A stretch of DNA of 44,097 bases, taken from Pseudomonadota bacterium (GTDB lineage Bacteria; Pseudomonadota; Gammaproteobacteria; Burkholderiales; SHXO01). Within the stretch, counting starts at the first letter, position 1. Every line of letters begins with the position of its first letter. The DNA lies in assembly GCA_023430065.1 (NCBI GenBank), contig JAEZCG010000038.1, positions 1 to 44,097 on the forward strand, given 5' to 3'. Below, in pieces: positions 25,169 through 34,175 of this stretch. The position numbers and the translations under genes were made by a program. The notes under the pieces were generated by a model that did no database searches, was not told the DNA's origin, and saw only the letters and a list, made by a program, of their open reading frames with translations.

Positions 25169-26674
25169 TCAGCCGGCTGTGCCGGAAAGTGCGAAGCGGT
25201 TGGCGAAGTAGCCCTCGCCGCTTTCGAGCCGGGCGCGGAACTGCATGCGATAGCGATGCCCGTGCAGGTGCAGAATCGGTTGCGCATGCAATGCCGGGGT
25301 GCGCATCACCAGCACGACTTCGCTCGCGATGCCGGCTCCCTCGGTCGGGACCGGCAGCAGGAGGGCGGGTTGCGGCTCGGCATCGCCATCGGAGATGGCG
25401 GCGATGACGGCACCTCGTCCGAACAGGCGCACCCCGACGGATCGGTACAGCGCGTCCTTCGCGTCGAGCCTGCGGATCGCACCGACCGCCCAGGGTCCTG
25501 CACGCTCGGGATGCAGCGCCACGAGCTGGCCGATGAACAGCGGGTCGTCGTCGTGCATCCGCACCACCGCGCCGACACCGTGCCGGCTCTCGTCCGCGAC
25601 GATCCACGATTCGGTGGTTTCCTCGGGGCGCTCACCGGTCAGCGCGAGGAAGGCGGCGTCGACCCCGGCCGCCGCATGCATCGTCGCCAGCACTCTTGTG
25701 CGCGCCTCGCTGCGCTCGGGCGGCCGTATGCCCCAGTAGCGGCTCAGATGTTCGAGCACGGCCACGCCGGTCTCGACGTCGCTATCGGCCGGCAGGCCGA
25801 GTTCTGGGGGAAGCTGGCTTTTCTCGCGCCCCTGCCGCGCATAGGCAGCGAGCACCTGCCCGGCGTCGCCGGGGCCGAAGTAGCGATGCGAATCGCGCAC
25901 GCGCTGGACGGCATGGCCGCGCTGCGGCGCCGTGCCCTGGTCGATGTCCACCACGAAGTGGCAGCCGGGCGCCGGCGACTGGCGCAGGATGAACAGCTCG
26001 GCCAGCGCGGCGATGATGCGCTCGGCGGCGGCCTGTGCGGCAGGCAGCAGGTTGTTCATGCCGGACACGGCGAGGATCAGCGCGCGCAGGTACTCGCGGC
26101 GCACCGTGGACAGCGTGCGCGCGGCCGGATAGACCTTGAAGCGCAGCGTGGCCACACCACTGCGCTCGCAGTCGCGGTACAGCCGTCCGAGGCGGCCCCA
26201 CAGGGTGGGATCCGGGGCGGAGTACGCGAGCAGCGTCCAGCGCAGTTCCAGCGCAATGGCGCGGACGGCGCGTGCCGCGATGCTGGCAACCAGTTCCTTC
26301 GTCGCCGTCGGAGTGCCGACCGGCTTCAGGCAGTAGGTGTAGGCGAGACCCAGTTCACTCGCATAGCTGACGGCCGCTTGCCACATGCGCCGCTGGCGAT
26401 AGGTCTGCATGCGACCGCCCTCGGCCAGGTAGTCGCGCATGAGCCGCAGCCGAAACGGCTGCACCATCGCGTCGACGCCTTCGACCACCTCGTATACACG
26501 GCGCACATCCTCCGGGCCGCCCTGCCGGTAGGCCTGCAGCCAGAAGGCCGCCTCCTCCACCGCGCGCACGGCGTCATGCTGCGGGAGAACGATGGGCAGG
26601 ACGCCGACGTCGCGCAGGCGCAGGTCGACCGGTTCGGCCGAAAGAGCGGGATCTGCGGAGCTGAGCGCGTGCAT
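25169..26674 (-). CDS. PilZ-like (probable cyclic-di-GMP-binding) protein, unknown function
   Basis: A 501-residue cytoplasmic protein without signal peptide or membrane span. The first ~330 residues are helical (VRAVEEAAFWLQAYRQGG, YRQRRMWQAAVSYASELGLA). The end is a beta-rich domain with DESRHGVGAVVRM followed by FIGQLVALHPERAGPWAVGAIRRL. That second pattern resembles the PilZ-type DxSxxG and barrel of c-di-GMP receptors seen in long betaproteobacterial proteins annotated as cyclic-di-GMP-binding. The arginine-rich RxxxR motif normally ahead of DxSxxG is not clear (only scattered arginines), so ligand binding is uncertain. The ATG MHALSSADPALS is chosen; the upstream open frame is the shadow of other genes. 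Confidence 0.75.
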   Translation of the reverse strand: MHALSSADPALSAEPVDLRLRDVGVLPIVLPQHDAVRAVEEAAFWLQAYRQGGPEDVRRVYEVVEGVDAMVQPFRLRLMRDYLAEGGRMQTYRQRRMWQAAVSYASELGLAYTYCLKPVGTPTATKELVASIAARAVRAIALELRWTLLAYSAPDPTLWGRLGRLYRDCERSGVATLRFKVYPAARTLSTVRREYLRALILAVSGMNNLLPAAQAAAERIIAALAELFILRQSPAPGCHFVVDIDQGTAPQRGHAVQRVRDSHRYFGPGDAGQVLAAYARQGREKSQLPPELGLPADSDVETGVAVLEHLSRYWGIRPPERSEARTRVLATMHAAAGVDAAFLALTGERPEETTESWIVADESRHGVGAVVRMHDDDPLFIGQLVALHPERAGPWAVGAIRRLDAKDALYRSVGVRLFGRGAVIAAISDGDAEPQPALLLPVPTEGAGIASEVVLVMRTPALHAQPILHLHGHRYRMQFRARLESGEGYFANRFALSGTAG

Positions 26675-26865
26675 GGTGCAGTCGCCGCAGCAAGCTCTAC
26701 GCCAGAGCGCGGATGCCGGCTCAACGCCGCCACGACGAGGAGGACGGGACGGTGGTTCGCGTGAAATCCGACATCCCTGCGGGGGAAAACCGCGCTCCCG
26801 GGCGAGATTCCGGTGCGCGCCGGCATGACGTCGGAGAACATGTCGACGGAATTGCCAACGAAGCG

Positions 26866-27243
26866 TCAATCCGCCGCCGGCAGGCACGACCCCGGTCGCG
26901 GCCGAGCGTCGCGGTCTGACGGATTGCGACACGCCAGCGCGCCGGCCGGCAGTTCGAGTTCGCAGGATTGCTCCGGCCCGAGGGCCAGCGCGAGCGGAAA
27001 GCGCAGCATCGACTCGCCCACCTCTTCGTAGCCGAACGGCTGTCTGCCCCCGGAAAGCTGCAGGCGCCGCTCCTTCGCGAGCACGCGCAGCGTGAAGGTG
27101 ACCGCGGGGGAGTCCGACCCTGCCTCCAGTTCGCAGTCCAGTGCCTCGACGCCCCGAAGATGCCGCTCGGACACGACGGCCGGCGCGCCCGTTGCAGCCA
27201 GGCACAGCAACGCGGCCGCCGCGACGCGAACGCCCGTCTTCAT
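26866..27243 (-). CDS. Small secreted protein, four cysteines, unknown function
   Basis: A 125-residue protein with a clear signal peptide (MKTGVRVAAAALLCLAATGAPA). The mature part has four cysteines (ALDCELE, EQSCELE, ALACRN, PGSCLP), enough for two disulfides in the periplasm. No family was recognised. Its ATG overlaps the TGA of the upstream old yellow enzyme gene (ATGA at 27240-27243), so it is translated with it. The 191 bases beyond its end, before the PilZ-like gene, hold no gene. Confidence 0.7.
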   Translation of the reverse strand: MKTGVRVAAAALLCLAATGAPAVVSERHLRGVEALDCELEAGSDSPAVTFTLRVLAKERRLQLSGGRQPFGYEEVGESMLRFPLALALGPEQSCELELPAGALACRNPSDRDARPRPGSCLPAAD

Positions 27244-28331
27244 ACCGGCGCCCACACCGACGGATGACAACGGCGGTACTGGGGCGCGTACGGTGGCGGT
27301 TCCGCGCCCAGTTCGCGCGCCGCATGCCAGGCCCAGCGCGGATCGTCCATCATCCCGCGCGCGATGGCGACGAGATCGGCCCGCTCCGCCGCGATGATGT
27401 CGTTGGCGAGCCGGGGTGAACTGATCATGCCCACCGCCATCACCGGCATGCCGGTCGCCCGCTTCACCTGCTCGGCGAAGGGCACGTTGTACCCGGGTGC
27501 GAACGGAATGCTCTGCCGCGGGTCGAGCTGTCCGGAGGTGACGTCGAGGAAGTCACAGCCGCGTTCCTGGAGAGCGCGCGCGAACGCCACAGTCTCCTCC
27601 GGCGTCCAGCCGCCCTCCACCCAGTCGGTCGCCGAGACGCGCACGCCGCAGGGGCGCTCCTTCGGCCAGACCGCGCGCACCGCGTCGAACACTTCCAGCG
27701 GGAAGCGCATGCGGTCCGCCGTGGAGCCACCGTACGCATCATCGCGTCGATTCGAGATCGGTGAGAGGAACTCGTGCAGCAGGTAGCCATGGCCGACGTG
27801 CAGTTCCATCAGATCGAAGCCCAGGTGCGCAGCCCGCGTCGCCGACTCCACGAACTGCCGCTTGACGCGCGCGAGCCCATCGGCGTCGAGTGCTTGCGGC
27901 GTGTGCCAGCCTTCGGCGAATGGGACAGCCGACGGCGCCAGCGTGGTCCACGCCCCCTCCTCCGGCTTGAGCGGCTTGCCGCCGGCGCCGGGCGGATGCG
28001 TCGAGGCCTTGCGACCGGCGTGCGCGAGCTGAATGCCGAGCTTGGCCACGCCGAACCTGCGGCAGAAATCAACCACATGCTTCAGCGCCTGCTCGCTGGC
28101 ATCGTCGTACAGGCCCAGGCAGCGCGGCGAGATCCGCCCTTCGGGCGACACGTGCGTGGCCTCGATGATGACGAGCCCTGCGGCGCCCATCGCGAACTGC
28201 CCTACGTGCATCAGGTGCCAGTCGCTGGCGCAGCCCTCGTCGGCCGCGTACTGACACATCGGAGAGACGACGATGCGGTTGGGGAGCGTGAGTTCGCGCA
28301 GGGCGAAGGGGGTGAAGAGGGGTGGGTTCAT
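27240..28331 (-). CDS. Old yellow enzyme, YqjM-type NADH:flavin oxidoreductase
   Basis: The 363-residue FMN enzyme begins LFTPFALRELTLPNRIVVSPMCQYAADEG, where the cysteine after SPM is the redox-tuning Cys of the YqjM (thermophilic-like) subclass. The active site pair appears in LHVGHGYLLHEFLSP, followed by SNRRDDAYGGS. FMN-phosphate contacts come from GMISSPRLAN and VAIARGMMDDP. It reduces activated C=C bonds of enones or xenobiotics with NAD(P)H in the cytoplasm. The frame is open further upstream, but homology begins at the ATG at 28331. It is coupled to the small secreted protein gene by ATGA. Confidence 0.93.
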   Translation of the reverse strand: MNPPLFTPFALRELTLPNRIVVSPMCQYAADEGCASDWHLMHVGQFAMGAAGLVIIEATHVSPEGRISPRCLGLYDDASEQALKHVVDFCRRFGVAKLGIQLAHAGRKASTHPPGAGGKPLKPEEGAWTTLAPSAVPFAEGWHTPQALDADGLARVKRQFVESATRAAHLGFDLMELHVGHGYLLHEFLSPISNRRDDAYGGSTADRMRFPLEVFDAVRAVWPKERPCGVRVSATDWVEGGWTPEETVAFARALQERGCDFLDVTSGQLDPRQSIPFAPGYNVPFAEQVKRATGMPVMAVGMISSPRLANDIIAAERADLVAIARGMMDDPRWAWHAARELGAEPPPYAPQYRRCHPSVWAPV

Positions 28332-28358
28332 GCGTTCGTCCGGAGTCGGCTGCGCTGG

Positions 28359-28364
28359 ATTATA
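28359..28364 (-). promoter_or_regulatory. Candidate -10 hexamer TATAAT for the old yellow enzyme gene
   Basis: An exact TATAAT on the minus strand lies 27 bases before the ATG at 28331. No convincing -35 box was found at the usual distance. The implied leader is very short, about 20 bases. Confidence 0.35.
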
Positions 28365-28416
28365 GAAGGGGGCGGCGGCGATGCGCTGGCATCGATGTGT
28401 GCAGGACGCATGCAAC

Positions 28417-28451
28417 GCGAGGATCCCTTGCTCGCTGGCGCTCGGGATGAC
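28417..28451. repeat. Single copy of the dispersed palindromic repeat
   Basis: GCGAGGATCCCTTGCTCGCTGGCGCTCGGGATGAC is a half-element of the family seen at 6636, 17121 and 37145. It lies between the divergent old yellow enzyme and aminotransferase genes. Confidence 0.65.
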
Positions 28452-28596
28452 GCCGGTGGGTGAATGACTCGCACGGCTGCCTATCCTACGCTTCGGTGGC
28501 GCATTCCAACAGAAGGGAGGAATTCCCGGAACATCCCTCGCCGCGTCGCGCCGTGAGAGAATCCCTTCGTCCCGCATTTCGACCCGCAACGTCTCG

Positions 28597-29781
28597 ATGT
28601 CGACCCCATCCCTCACCGCCCGTCCTGCCGTCCTCGACCTGCGCCCGTCGCGCATCCGCGAAGTCGCCAACGCCGCCATGGGCCGCGCCGACGTGCTGCC
28701 GTTCTGGTTCGGCGAGCCGGACGAGGTCACACCCGATTTCATCCGGCAGGTGGCGATCGATTCGCTGAATGCGGGGGAGACGTTCTACAGCCAGAACCTC
28801 GGCCTGCCCGAACTACGGGCCGCGATTGCCGCGTACCTCTCGCGCCTGCACAGCGCCACGGCGCCCGAGCAGATCGCCGTGACCAGCTCCGGGCTGTCGG
28901 CGCTGCAACTCGCCACGCAGGCCCTGATCGGACCCGGGGACCGGGTGGTCGAGGTGACGCCGCTATGGCCCAACCTGGTCGAAATCCCCAAGATCCTGGG
29001 TGCGCACGTGGAATGCGTGCCCCTGCAGTGGCGCCAAGGCCAGTGGCGGCTCGACCTGGACCGCCTGCTCAGCGCGCTCACCCCGGCCACGCGCGCGTTG
29101 TTCGTCAATTCCCCGAACAATCCGACCGGCTGGACCATCTCGCGCGCGGAACAGCAGGCCGTCCTCGACCACTGCCGGCGCCACGGCATCTGGCTGATCG
29201 CCGACGACGCCTACGAGCGCCTGCACTACGATGAAGCCGCCCCGGTCGCACCTTCCTTCCTCGACTTCGCGAGCGAGCACGATCGAATCGTGAGCACCAA
29301 CACGTTCTCGAAGTCGTGGCTGATGACCGGCTGGCGACTCGGCTGGCTGCGCGCGCCACAGGCACTCATCGCGGAGATGCCGAAGCTGATCGAGTACAAC
29401 ACCTCGTGTGCGCCGGTGTTCGTGCAGCGCGCCGGGATCGCGGCCATCGAACGCGGGGAACCCGTGATCGCACGCACCCGGAAACGCTTCCACACCGCAC
29501 GCGACTTCCTGGTCGAGCGCCTGCGCGGCATTCCCGGCATCGAGGTGGCCACACCGCAGGGCGCGATGTACGCGTTCTTCAAGGTCGACGGCGTGCACGA
29601 CAGCCTGGCCCTGTGCAAACACCTCGTCGGCGACACCGGCCTGGGCCTGGCGCCGGGCATCGCCTTCGGCCCCGAGGGCGAAGGCTTCGTGCGCTGGTGC
29701 TTCGCGGCGAGCGAGGAGCGGCTGGCCGACGGCATCGACCGGCTGCGCAGGGGGCTGGCGAGCTTTCCGCGGCACGCCTGA
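28597..29781 (+). CDS. PLP-dependent aminotransferase, class I/II
   Basis: The 394-residue enzyme shows the fold type I aminotransferase pattern: FYSQNLGLPELRAAIAAYLSR, SSGLSALQLATQALIGPGD, NSPNNPTGWTIS, IADDAYERL, the PLP lysine Lys239 in TNTFSKSWLMTGWRLGW, and a C-terminal arginine in FVRWCFAASEERL. It transfers an amino group between an amino acid and a 2-oxo acid. The exact substrates cannot be decided, although AspC-like or alanine/aromatic use is common. Given the ior genes in the window, an aromatic aminotransferase is possible but unproven. It starts a plus-strand run; the next gene begins seven bases after its stop. Confidence 0.93.
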   Translation: MSTPSLTARPAVLDLRPSRIREVANAAMGRADVLPFWFGEPDEVTPDFIRQVAIDSLNAGETFYSQNLGLPELRAAIAAYLSRLHSATAPEQIAVTSSGLSALQLATQALIGPGDRVVEVTPLWPNLVEIPKILGAHVECVPLQWRQGQWRLDLDRLLSALTPATRALFVNSPNNPTGWTISRAEQQAVLDHCRRHGIWLIADDAYERLHYDEAAPVAPSFLDFASEHDRIVSTNTFSKSWLMTGWRLGWLRAPQALIAEMPKLIEYNTSCAPVFVQRAGIAAIERGEPVIARTRKRFHTARDFLVERLRGIPGIEVATPQGAMYAFFKVDGVHDSLALCKHLVGDTGLGLAPGIAFGPEGEGFVRWCFAASEERLADGIDRLRRGLASFPRHA

Positions 29782-29787
29782 GCGCGC

Positions 29788-30831
29788 ATGAACCGTCCCG
29801 AGACGCCGCCTCCGATCGCGGTCGTGCCGCACGCGACACCCTACGACATCGCAGCGTGGATCATCGCTGCGGCAGCCCTGCTCCTGACGCTGAAGCTGCG
29901 CCTGCTGCCGGCGCTGCTCGCCGGCCTGCTGGTGTACGCGCTGGTGCACATGGTGGCGCCGAGACTGCGCGCCGTGAACGTCGGCGAGAAGCGGCGCAAG
30001 CTGGTGGCGGTGGCGCTGCTGGCCACGGTGATCGTCACCCTGATCACCGCCGCCATCTTCGGCGCCATCGCCTTCTTCCGCAGCGACGTCGGCAATCTCC
30101 CGGCCCTGCTGGTGCAGATGGCGGACATCATCGCCGACTCGCGCAGCATGCTGCCCGCGTGGCTGACCGACAGGCTGCCGCGCACCGCCGACGAGCTGCG
30201 GGTGTCGATGGAGGCTTGGCTGCGTCAGCACGCGGGCGACGTGCAGGCCTTCGGTGCGCGCTTCGGCGTGGCGCTGGTGCATATCCTGATCGGCCTGATC
30301 ATCGGCGCGATGATCTCGCTCAACGAGGCCGTTTCGAAGGAGGTGCCTCGACCGCTGGAGAAGGCCCTGATCGAGCGCGTGCGCCGCCTGGCCGAAGCCT
30401 TCCGTCGCATCGTCTTCGCGCAGGTGCGCATCTCGGCCCTGAACACCCTTCTCACCGGCCTGTACCTAGCGGTGTTCCTGCCCCTGACGGGCGTGCACCT
30501 GCCGTTCGTGAAGACGATGATCCTGGTCACCTTCCTGGTCGGGCTGCTGCCGGTGATCGGCAACCTGATCTCCAACACCGTGATCGTCGTCGTGAGCCTG
30601 AGCCACTCGCTGTTCGCCGCGATGGGTTCTCTCGCCTTCCTGGTGATCATCCACAAGCTCGAGTACTTCGTGAATGCGCGCATCATCGGGACCCAGATTC
30701 GAGCGCGCGCGTGGGAGCTGCTGCTCGCCATGCTGATCGGCGAGGCAGCGTTCGGTGTGACGGGCGTGATCGCCGCACCGATCTTCTACGCCTACCTGAA
30801 GGACGAACTGAAGAGTCGCCTGCTGATTTGA
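29788..30831 (+). CDS. AI-2E family transporter (membrane permease)
   Basis: The 347-residue protein has about eight membrane spans with the AI-2E layout: two to three helices at the start (IAAWIIAAAALLLTLKLRLLP), a soluble loop (residues ~110-150), then the conserved IIGAMISLNEAV, LNTLLTGLYLAVFLPLTG, LVTFLVGLLPVIGNLISNTV and HKLEYFVNARIIG. Members transport small ions or metabolites, or were once proposed to export autoinducer-2; the substrate is unknown. It follows the aminotransferase by six bases and precedes the MBL gene by four, so it lies in the middle of a tight operon. Confidence 0.92.
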   Translation: MNRPETPPPIAVVPHATPYDIAAWIIAAAALLLTLKLRLLPALLAGLLVYALVHMVAPRLRAVNVGEKRRKLVAVALLATVIVTLITAAIFGAIAFFRSDVGNLPALLVQMADIIADSRSMLPAWLTDRLPRTADELRVSMEAWLRQHAGDVQAFGARFGVALVHILIGLIIGAMISLNEAVSKEVPRPLEKALIERVRRLAEAFRRIVFAQVRISALNTLLTGLYLAVFLPLTGVHLPFVKTMILVTFLVGLLPVIGNLISNTVIVVVSLSHSLFAAMGSLAFLVIIHKLEYFVNARIIGTQIRARAWELLLAMLIGEAAFGVTGVIAAPIFYAYLKDELKSRLLI

Positions 30832-30835
30832 CACC

Positions 30836-31492
30836 ATGCCGCTGAAGCTCGCCATCATCCCCGTCACACCCTTCTCGCAGAACTGCTCGCTGCTGTTCGA
30901 CGCCGACACCGGCGTCGGGGCGGTGGTCGACCCGGGTGGCGATCTCGACCGCATCCTGGGTGCGGCGGAAAAGCACGGCGTGAGGCTGGAGAAGATTCTG
31001 CTCACGCACGGTCACATCGACCACTGCGGCGGCACCGCCGAGCTGGCCGGGCGACTCGACATCCCGGTGGAGGGACCGCAGCGCGAGGACGCGTTCTGGA
31101 TCGACCAGCTGCCGATGCAGAGCAGGATGTTCGGCTTCCCGCCGCTGCGCGCGTTCACGCCCGACCGCTGGCTCGAGGGCGGCGACACGGTCAGTGTCGG
31201 CGGAATCGAACTGCAGGTGCGCCACTGCCCCGGCCACACACCGGGCCATGTGATTTTCTTCGCGCGCGAGGCACGCCTTGCACTGGTGGGCGACGTACTC
31301 TTCCATGGCTCGATCGGGCGCACCGACTTTCCGCGCGGCGACCATGCCACGCTGTTGCGCTCGATCCGCGAACAACTTTGGCCATTGGGCGACGAAGTGC
31401 AGTTCGTGCCCGGGCACGGACCGATGTCCACGTTCGGCGAGGAACGGCGCAGCAACCCGTTCGTGTCCGACCAGGCGCTCGGCGCGCGCTAG
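30836..31492 (+). CDS. MBL-fold hydrolase, YcbL/glyoxalase II-like
   Basis: A 218-residue single-domain protein of the metallo-beta-lactamase fold. The metal motif THGHIDHCGG (HxHxDH), then CPGHTPGHVIFF, VGDVLFHGSIGRTDFP and PGHGPMSTFGEERRSNPF give the ligands His, Asp and His. The short C-terminus lacks the glutathione-binding domain of GloB and resembles YcbL-type hydroxyacylglutathione hydrolase-like proteins. It may hydrolyse S-acylglutathione thioesters in the cytoplasm. It is 11 bases ahead of the methyltransferase gene. Confidence 0.92.
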   Translation: MPLKLAIIPVTPFSQNCSLLFDADTGVGAVVDPGGDLDRILGAAEKHGVRLEKILLTHGHIDHCGGTAELAGRLDIPVEGPQREDAFWIDQLPMQSRMFGFPPLRAFTPDRWLEGGDTVSVGGIELQVRHCPGHTPGHVIFFAREARLALVGDVLFHGSIGRTDFPRGDHATLLRSIREQLWPLGDEVQFVPGHGPMSTFGEERRSNPFVSDQALGAR

Positions 31493-31503
31493 CGGACCAC
31501 GGC

Positions 31504-32124
31504 ATGGGCCTGTACGAACGCTTCGTGCTCGCCCCGGCGCTGAACTGCGTGTGCGGGCTGCCGCTGGTCACCGCGCAACGCCGCAAGGTCGTGCCGCTTG
31601 CACGCGGCCGCGTGCTGGAGATCGGGTTGGGCAGCGGTCTCAACTTTCCGCTGTACGATCCCGCGCAGGTGACATCCGTGACCGGCCTCGACCCCAGTGA
31701 AGCACTGTTCGCCTACGCGCGCGAACGTGCAGAAGGACTTGCCTTCCCGGTCGAGCTGCTGGTGGGCGGCGCGGAGGCGAATCCACTGCCCGATGCGGCA
31801 TTCGACACCGTCCTGGTGACCTACACGCTGTGCTCGATTCCCGACGTGAGCGCGGCGCTGGCGCACATGCGCCGCGTGCTCGCGCCGGGCGGACAGCTGC
31901 TGTTCTGCGAGCACGGGTACGCGCCCGACGCGGACGTGCGGCGCCGGCAACGGTGGATCGAGCCGATGTGGAAACACCTCGCCGGCGGCTGTCACCTGAC
32001 GCGCGACCCTCCCGTGCTGCTCGAGCGCGCAGGGTTCCGCATCGTCGCGATGGACTCCTACTACGTCCCGAAGGTCCCGCGCTTCGCCGGCTATCATCGT
32101 GTCGGTGCTGCTCACGCGGGTTAG
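31504..32124 (+). CDS. Class I SAM-dependent methyltransferase
   Basis: The 206-residue protein carries the SAM-binding motif VLEIGLGSGLNFPLY, the acidic GLDPSEALF, and PLPDAAFDTVLVTYTLCSIPD, ending with APGGQLLFCEHG. It resembles the METTL7/phosphatidylethanolamine methyltransferase-like group of small soluble methyltransferases with an N-terminal YERFVLAPALN helix. The substrate is unknown. The ATG at 31504 is the family start; the larger open frame upstream overlaps the MBL gene. It is followed by the threonine dehydratase-like gene after 39 bases. Confidence 0.9.
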   Translation: MGLYERFVLAPALNCVCGLPLVTAQRRKVVPLARGRVLEIGLGSGLNFPLYDPAQVTSVTGLDPSEALFAYARERAEGLAFPVELLVGGAEANPLPDAAFDTVLVTYTLCSIPDVSAALAHMRRVLAPGGQLLFCEHGYAPDADVRRRQRWIEPMWKHLAGGCHLTRDPPVLLERAGFRIVAMDSYYVPKVPRFAGYHRVGAAHAG

Positions 32125-32163
32125 ACTGCCGACGCAAGTTCGATCCGCCGGAAGGAGCGCCGC

Positions 32164-33126
32164 ATGGTTGACCTGCCCACCCTCGCGCAACTGGACGCCG
32201 CTGCTCGCGCCGTGTACGAGGTGATGCCGCCCTCGCCGCAGTACCGTTGGCCGCTGCTGCGCGCGGCGCTGGGCAGCGAAGTGTGGGTGAAGCACGAGAA
32301 CCACACCCCCATCGGCGCGTTCAAGGTGCGTGGCGGACTGGTCTACTTCGCCGACCTCGCGGCGGGCGCCCACCGCCCCGCAGGTGTGGTGAGCGCCACC
32401 CGCGGCAACCACGGTCAGTCGATCGCCCTGGCCGCCGCGCGCCACCAGATCGCCTCCACCATCGTCGTGCCTCATGGCAACAGCGTGGAGAAGAACGCGG
32501 CAATGCGTGCGCTGGGAGCAGCGCTCGTCGAACACGGCGATGACTTCCAGGCCGCGCGCGAGCACGCCGCAGGTCTGGCCCGGGAACACCACTGGCACAT
32601 GGTGCCGTCGTTCCATCCCCTACTCGTGCGCGGCGTCGGCACCTACTCGCTGGAGTTCCTGCGTGCCGCACCGAGTCTCGACATCGTGTACGTGCCGATC
32701 GGTCTGGGCTCGGGCATCTGCGGCATGATCGCAGCGCGCGAGGCACTGGGACGCCGCACGACGATCGTCGGCGTGGTGTCGTCGCATGCACCCGCGTACG
32801 CGATCTCGTTCGCGCAGCGCAAGGTCGTGTCGCATGCGGTCACCACGAAACTCGGCGACGGCATGGCATGCAGCACACCCGAGCAGCCGGCGCTGGAGTG
32901 GATCTGGCGGCACGTGGAGCGCATCGTGCAGGTCAGCGACGACGAGTTGCGCGCCGCGATGCGGCTGCTGTTCAGGGCCACGCACAACGTTGCCGAAGGA
33001 GCCGGCGCGGCCGGGCTCGCCGCAGCGTGGCAGGAGCGCGAACGGCTGCGGGGAAAGCAGGTGGGCGTGGTGCTCAGCGGCGGGAACGTCGATAGCGACG
33101 TGTTCGGCGAGGTGCTGAGGGGTTAG
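32164..33126 (+). CDS. Threonine dehydratase-like PLP enzyme (fold type II)
   Basis: The 320-residue enzyme has the PLP lysine Lys54 in PIGAFKVRGG, the phosphate loop around SATRGNHGQSIALAAA, and the late LSGGNVDSDVF motif. It is the length of catabolic, non-ACT-domain threonine/serine dehydratases, so no allosteric control domain is present. The glycine loop between strands reads VYVPIGLGSGICGM. It likely eliminates water from threonine or serine, but other beta-elimination or racemase activities are known in the family. A RBS-like GGAAGGAG precedes the ATG. Confidence 0.9.
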   Translation: MVDLPTLAQLDAAARAVYEVMPPSPQYRWPLLRAALGSEVWVKHENHTPIGAFKVRGGLVYFADLAAGAHRPAGVVSATRGNHGQSIALAAARHQIASTIVVPHGNSVEKNAAMRALGAALVEHGDDFQAAREHAAGLAREHHWHMVPSFHPLLVRGVGTYSLEFLRAAPSLDIVYVPIGLGSGICGMIAAREALGRRTTIVGVVSSHAPAYAISFAQRKVVSHAVTTKLGDGMACSTPEQPALEWIWRHVERIVQVSDDELRAAMRLLFRATHNVAEGAGAAGLAAAWQERERLRGKQVGVVLSGGNVDSDVFGEVLRG

Positions 33127-33209
33127 CGTCTCGACATCGAACGGCTGGGGCCGAGGCTGGGGGCAGTGTAAGCATGCCCCCTTTGGTCATCTCAACACGG
33201 GCGTAGAAG

Positions 33210-33671
33210 GTGGAGGCTCTGCTCAACATCGACGTGCCGGACATACCGGCTGCGGTCCGGTTCTACGAGCGCGCACTCGGCCTGCGACTGCGCCGCACGC
33301 TGTTCGATGGAACGGTAGCCGAGATGAGCGGTGCGCCGCTTCCGATCTTTCTGCTGGAGAAGAAACCCGCTTCCTCCCCCGGTCCCGCCATTCCCGCAAC
33401 ACGCGACTATGCACGGCACTGGACCCCGGTACATCTCGACATCACGGTCACCGATCTGGGAGCGGCGATCGATCGGGCATGCGACGCCGGCGCTGTGCTC
33501 GAGGGTCGCATCCACGTCGACGTGTGGGGCAGGCTGGCGACACTGGGCGATCCGTTCGGACATGGGTTCTGCCTGATCGAGTGGTCTGCAAGCGGCTACG
33601 ATGCGGTCGCCGATTCGGTGACCCGGTTACAACAACAACGACTACCTCGCCCTGCATCGCGTTCGAGATGA
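33210..33671 (+). CDS. VOC (glyoxalase/dioxygenase-fold) protein
   Basis: A 153-residue protein of the vicinal oxygen chelate fold: two beta-alpha-beta-beta-beta units, with IDVPDIPAAVRFYERALGLRL, then HLDITVTDLGAAIDRACDAGA and LGDPFGHGFCLIEW. The histidine in PVHLDITV and the glutamate in CLIEW fit two metal ligands, while the first-half ligand is unclear. The start is GTG 33210, the first start after an in-frame TAG; no spaced ribosome site is seen, so the true start is uncertain. Function unknown. Confidence 0.85.
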   Translation: MEALLNIDVPDIPAAVRFYERALGLRLRRTLFDGTVAEMSGAPLPIFLLEKKPASSPGPAIPATRDYARHWTPVHLDITVTDLGAAIDRACDAGAVLEGRIHVDVWGRLATLGDPFGHGFCLIEWSASGYDAVADSVTRLQQQRLPRPASRSR

Positions 33672-33808
33672 CATCTCCGACTTGTCCGTGGGGGGAGCCC
33701 GGAGATGCGTCGCACCGGTTCGGCGGGCAGCGGATGGTCGCGCTTGCATGCAGCAACGTCATAGTCGGCATGCGCAACGCATGCATCATCAGACTGGAGG
33801 AGGGTGCC

Positions 33809-34147
33809 ATGCTCTGCAGCTCGAGACGTTTGTCCGGCTTCCTTGCTTGTGTGCTGGCGACGGCCTGTCTCGCCGAGGCGGCAGCCGGCGAGATCAAGCT
33901 GGTGTCCGATACCATGGAGAAGGTGTGCCGGGTGGAGGTCGCATCCGGGCCGGGTGCACCAGACACGACGGCAGTCGAAACCCATACCGACGTCGAAAAG
34001 GGATGGTCGATCACGAAAGCGGACAAGCTCTGCTACCGGCGAGCGAGCACTCCTGGCAATTGCGATTCCGGCATGACTCAATGGAATACACGATGGACAT
34101 GCGTCGAGAAGACCGGCGCGGGCGTCACGGAGATGTCGTTGAAATAG
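33809..34147 (+). CDS. Small secreted protein with four cysteines
   Basis: A 112-residue protein. The signal peptide is LSGFLACVLATACLAEAAAG. The mature ~85 residues carry four cysteines (KVCRVEV, KLCYRR, GNCDSG, WTCVEK), suggesting two disulfides. The pattern somewhat resembles DUF3617-like periplasmic proteins but I cannot confirm it. GGAGGAGG ahead of the ATG is a strong ribosome site and decides the start within a longer open frame. Confidence 0.72.
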   Translation: MLCSSRRLSGFLACVLATACLAEAAAGEIKLVSDTMEKVCRVEVASGPGAPDTTAVETHTDVEKGWSITKADKLCYRRASTPGNCDSGMTQWNTRWTCVEKTGAGVTEMSLK

Positions 34148-34175
34148 CGGCGACGTCGCCCAAGTGAGGGAAGCC

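Noticed and set aside
23436..25607. A 723-codon minus-strand frame over the M20 gene region
   Set aside because: It is the out-of-frame shadow of the M20 peptidase and flanking genes; the correct frame carries all zinc ligands.
26675..26865. Possible short gene between the PilZ-like and small secreted protein genes
   Set aside because: Frames are short, without start signals; the sequence resembles another intergenic repeat type but only one copy is present here.
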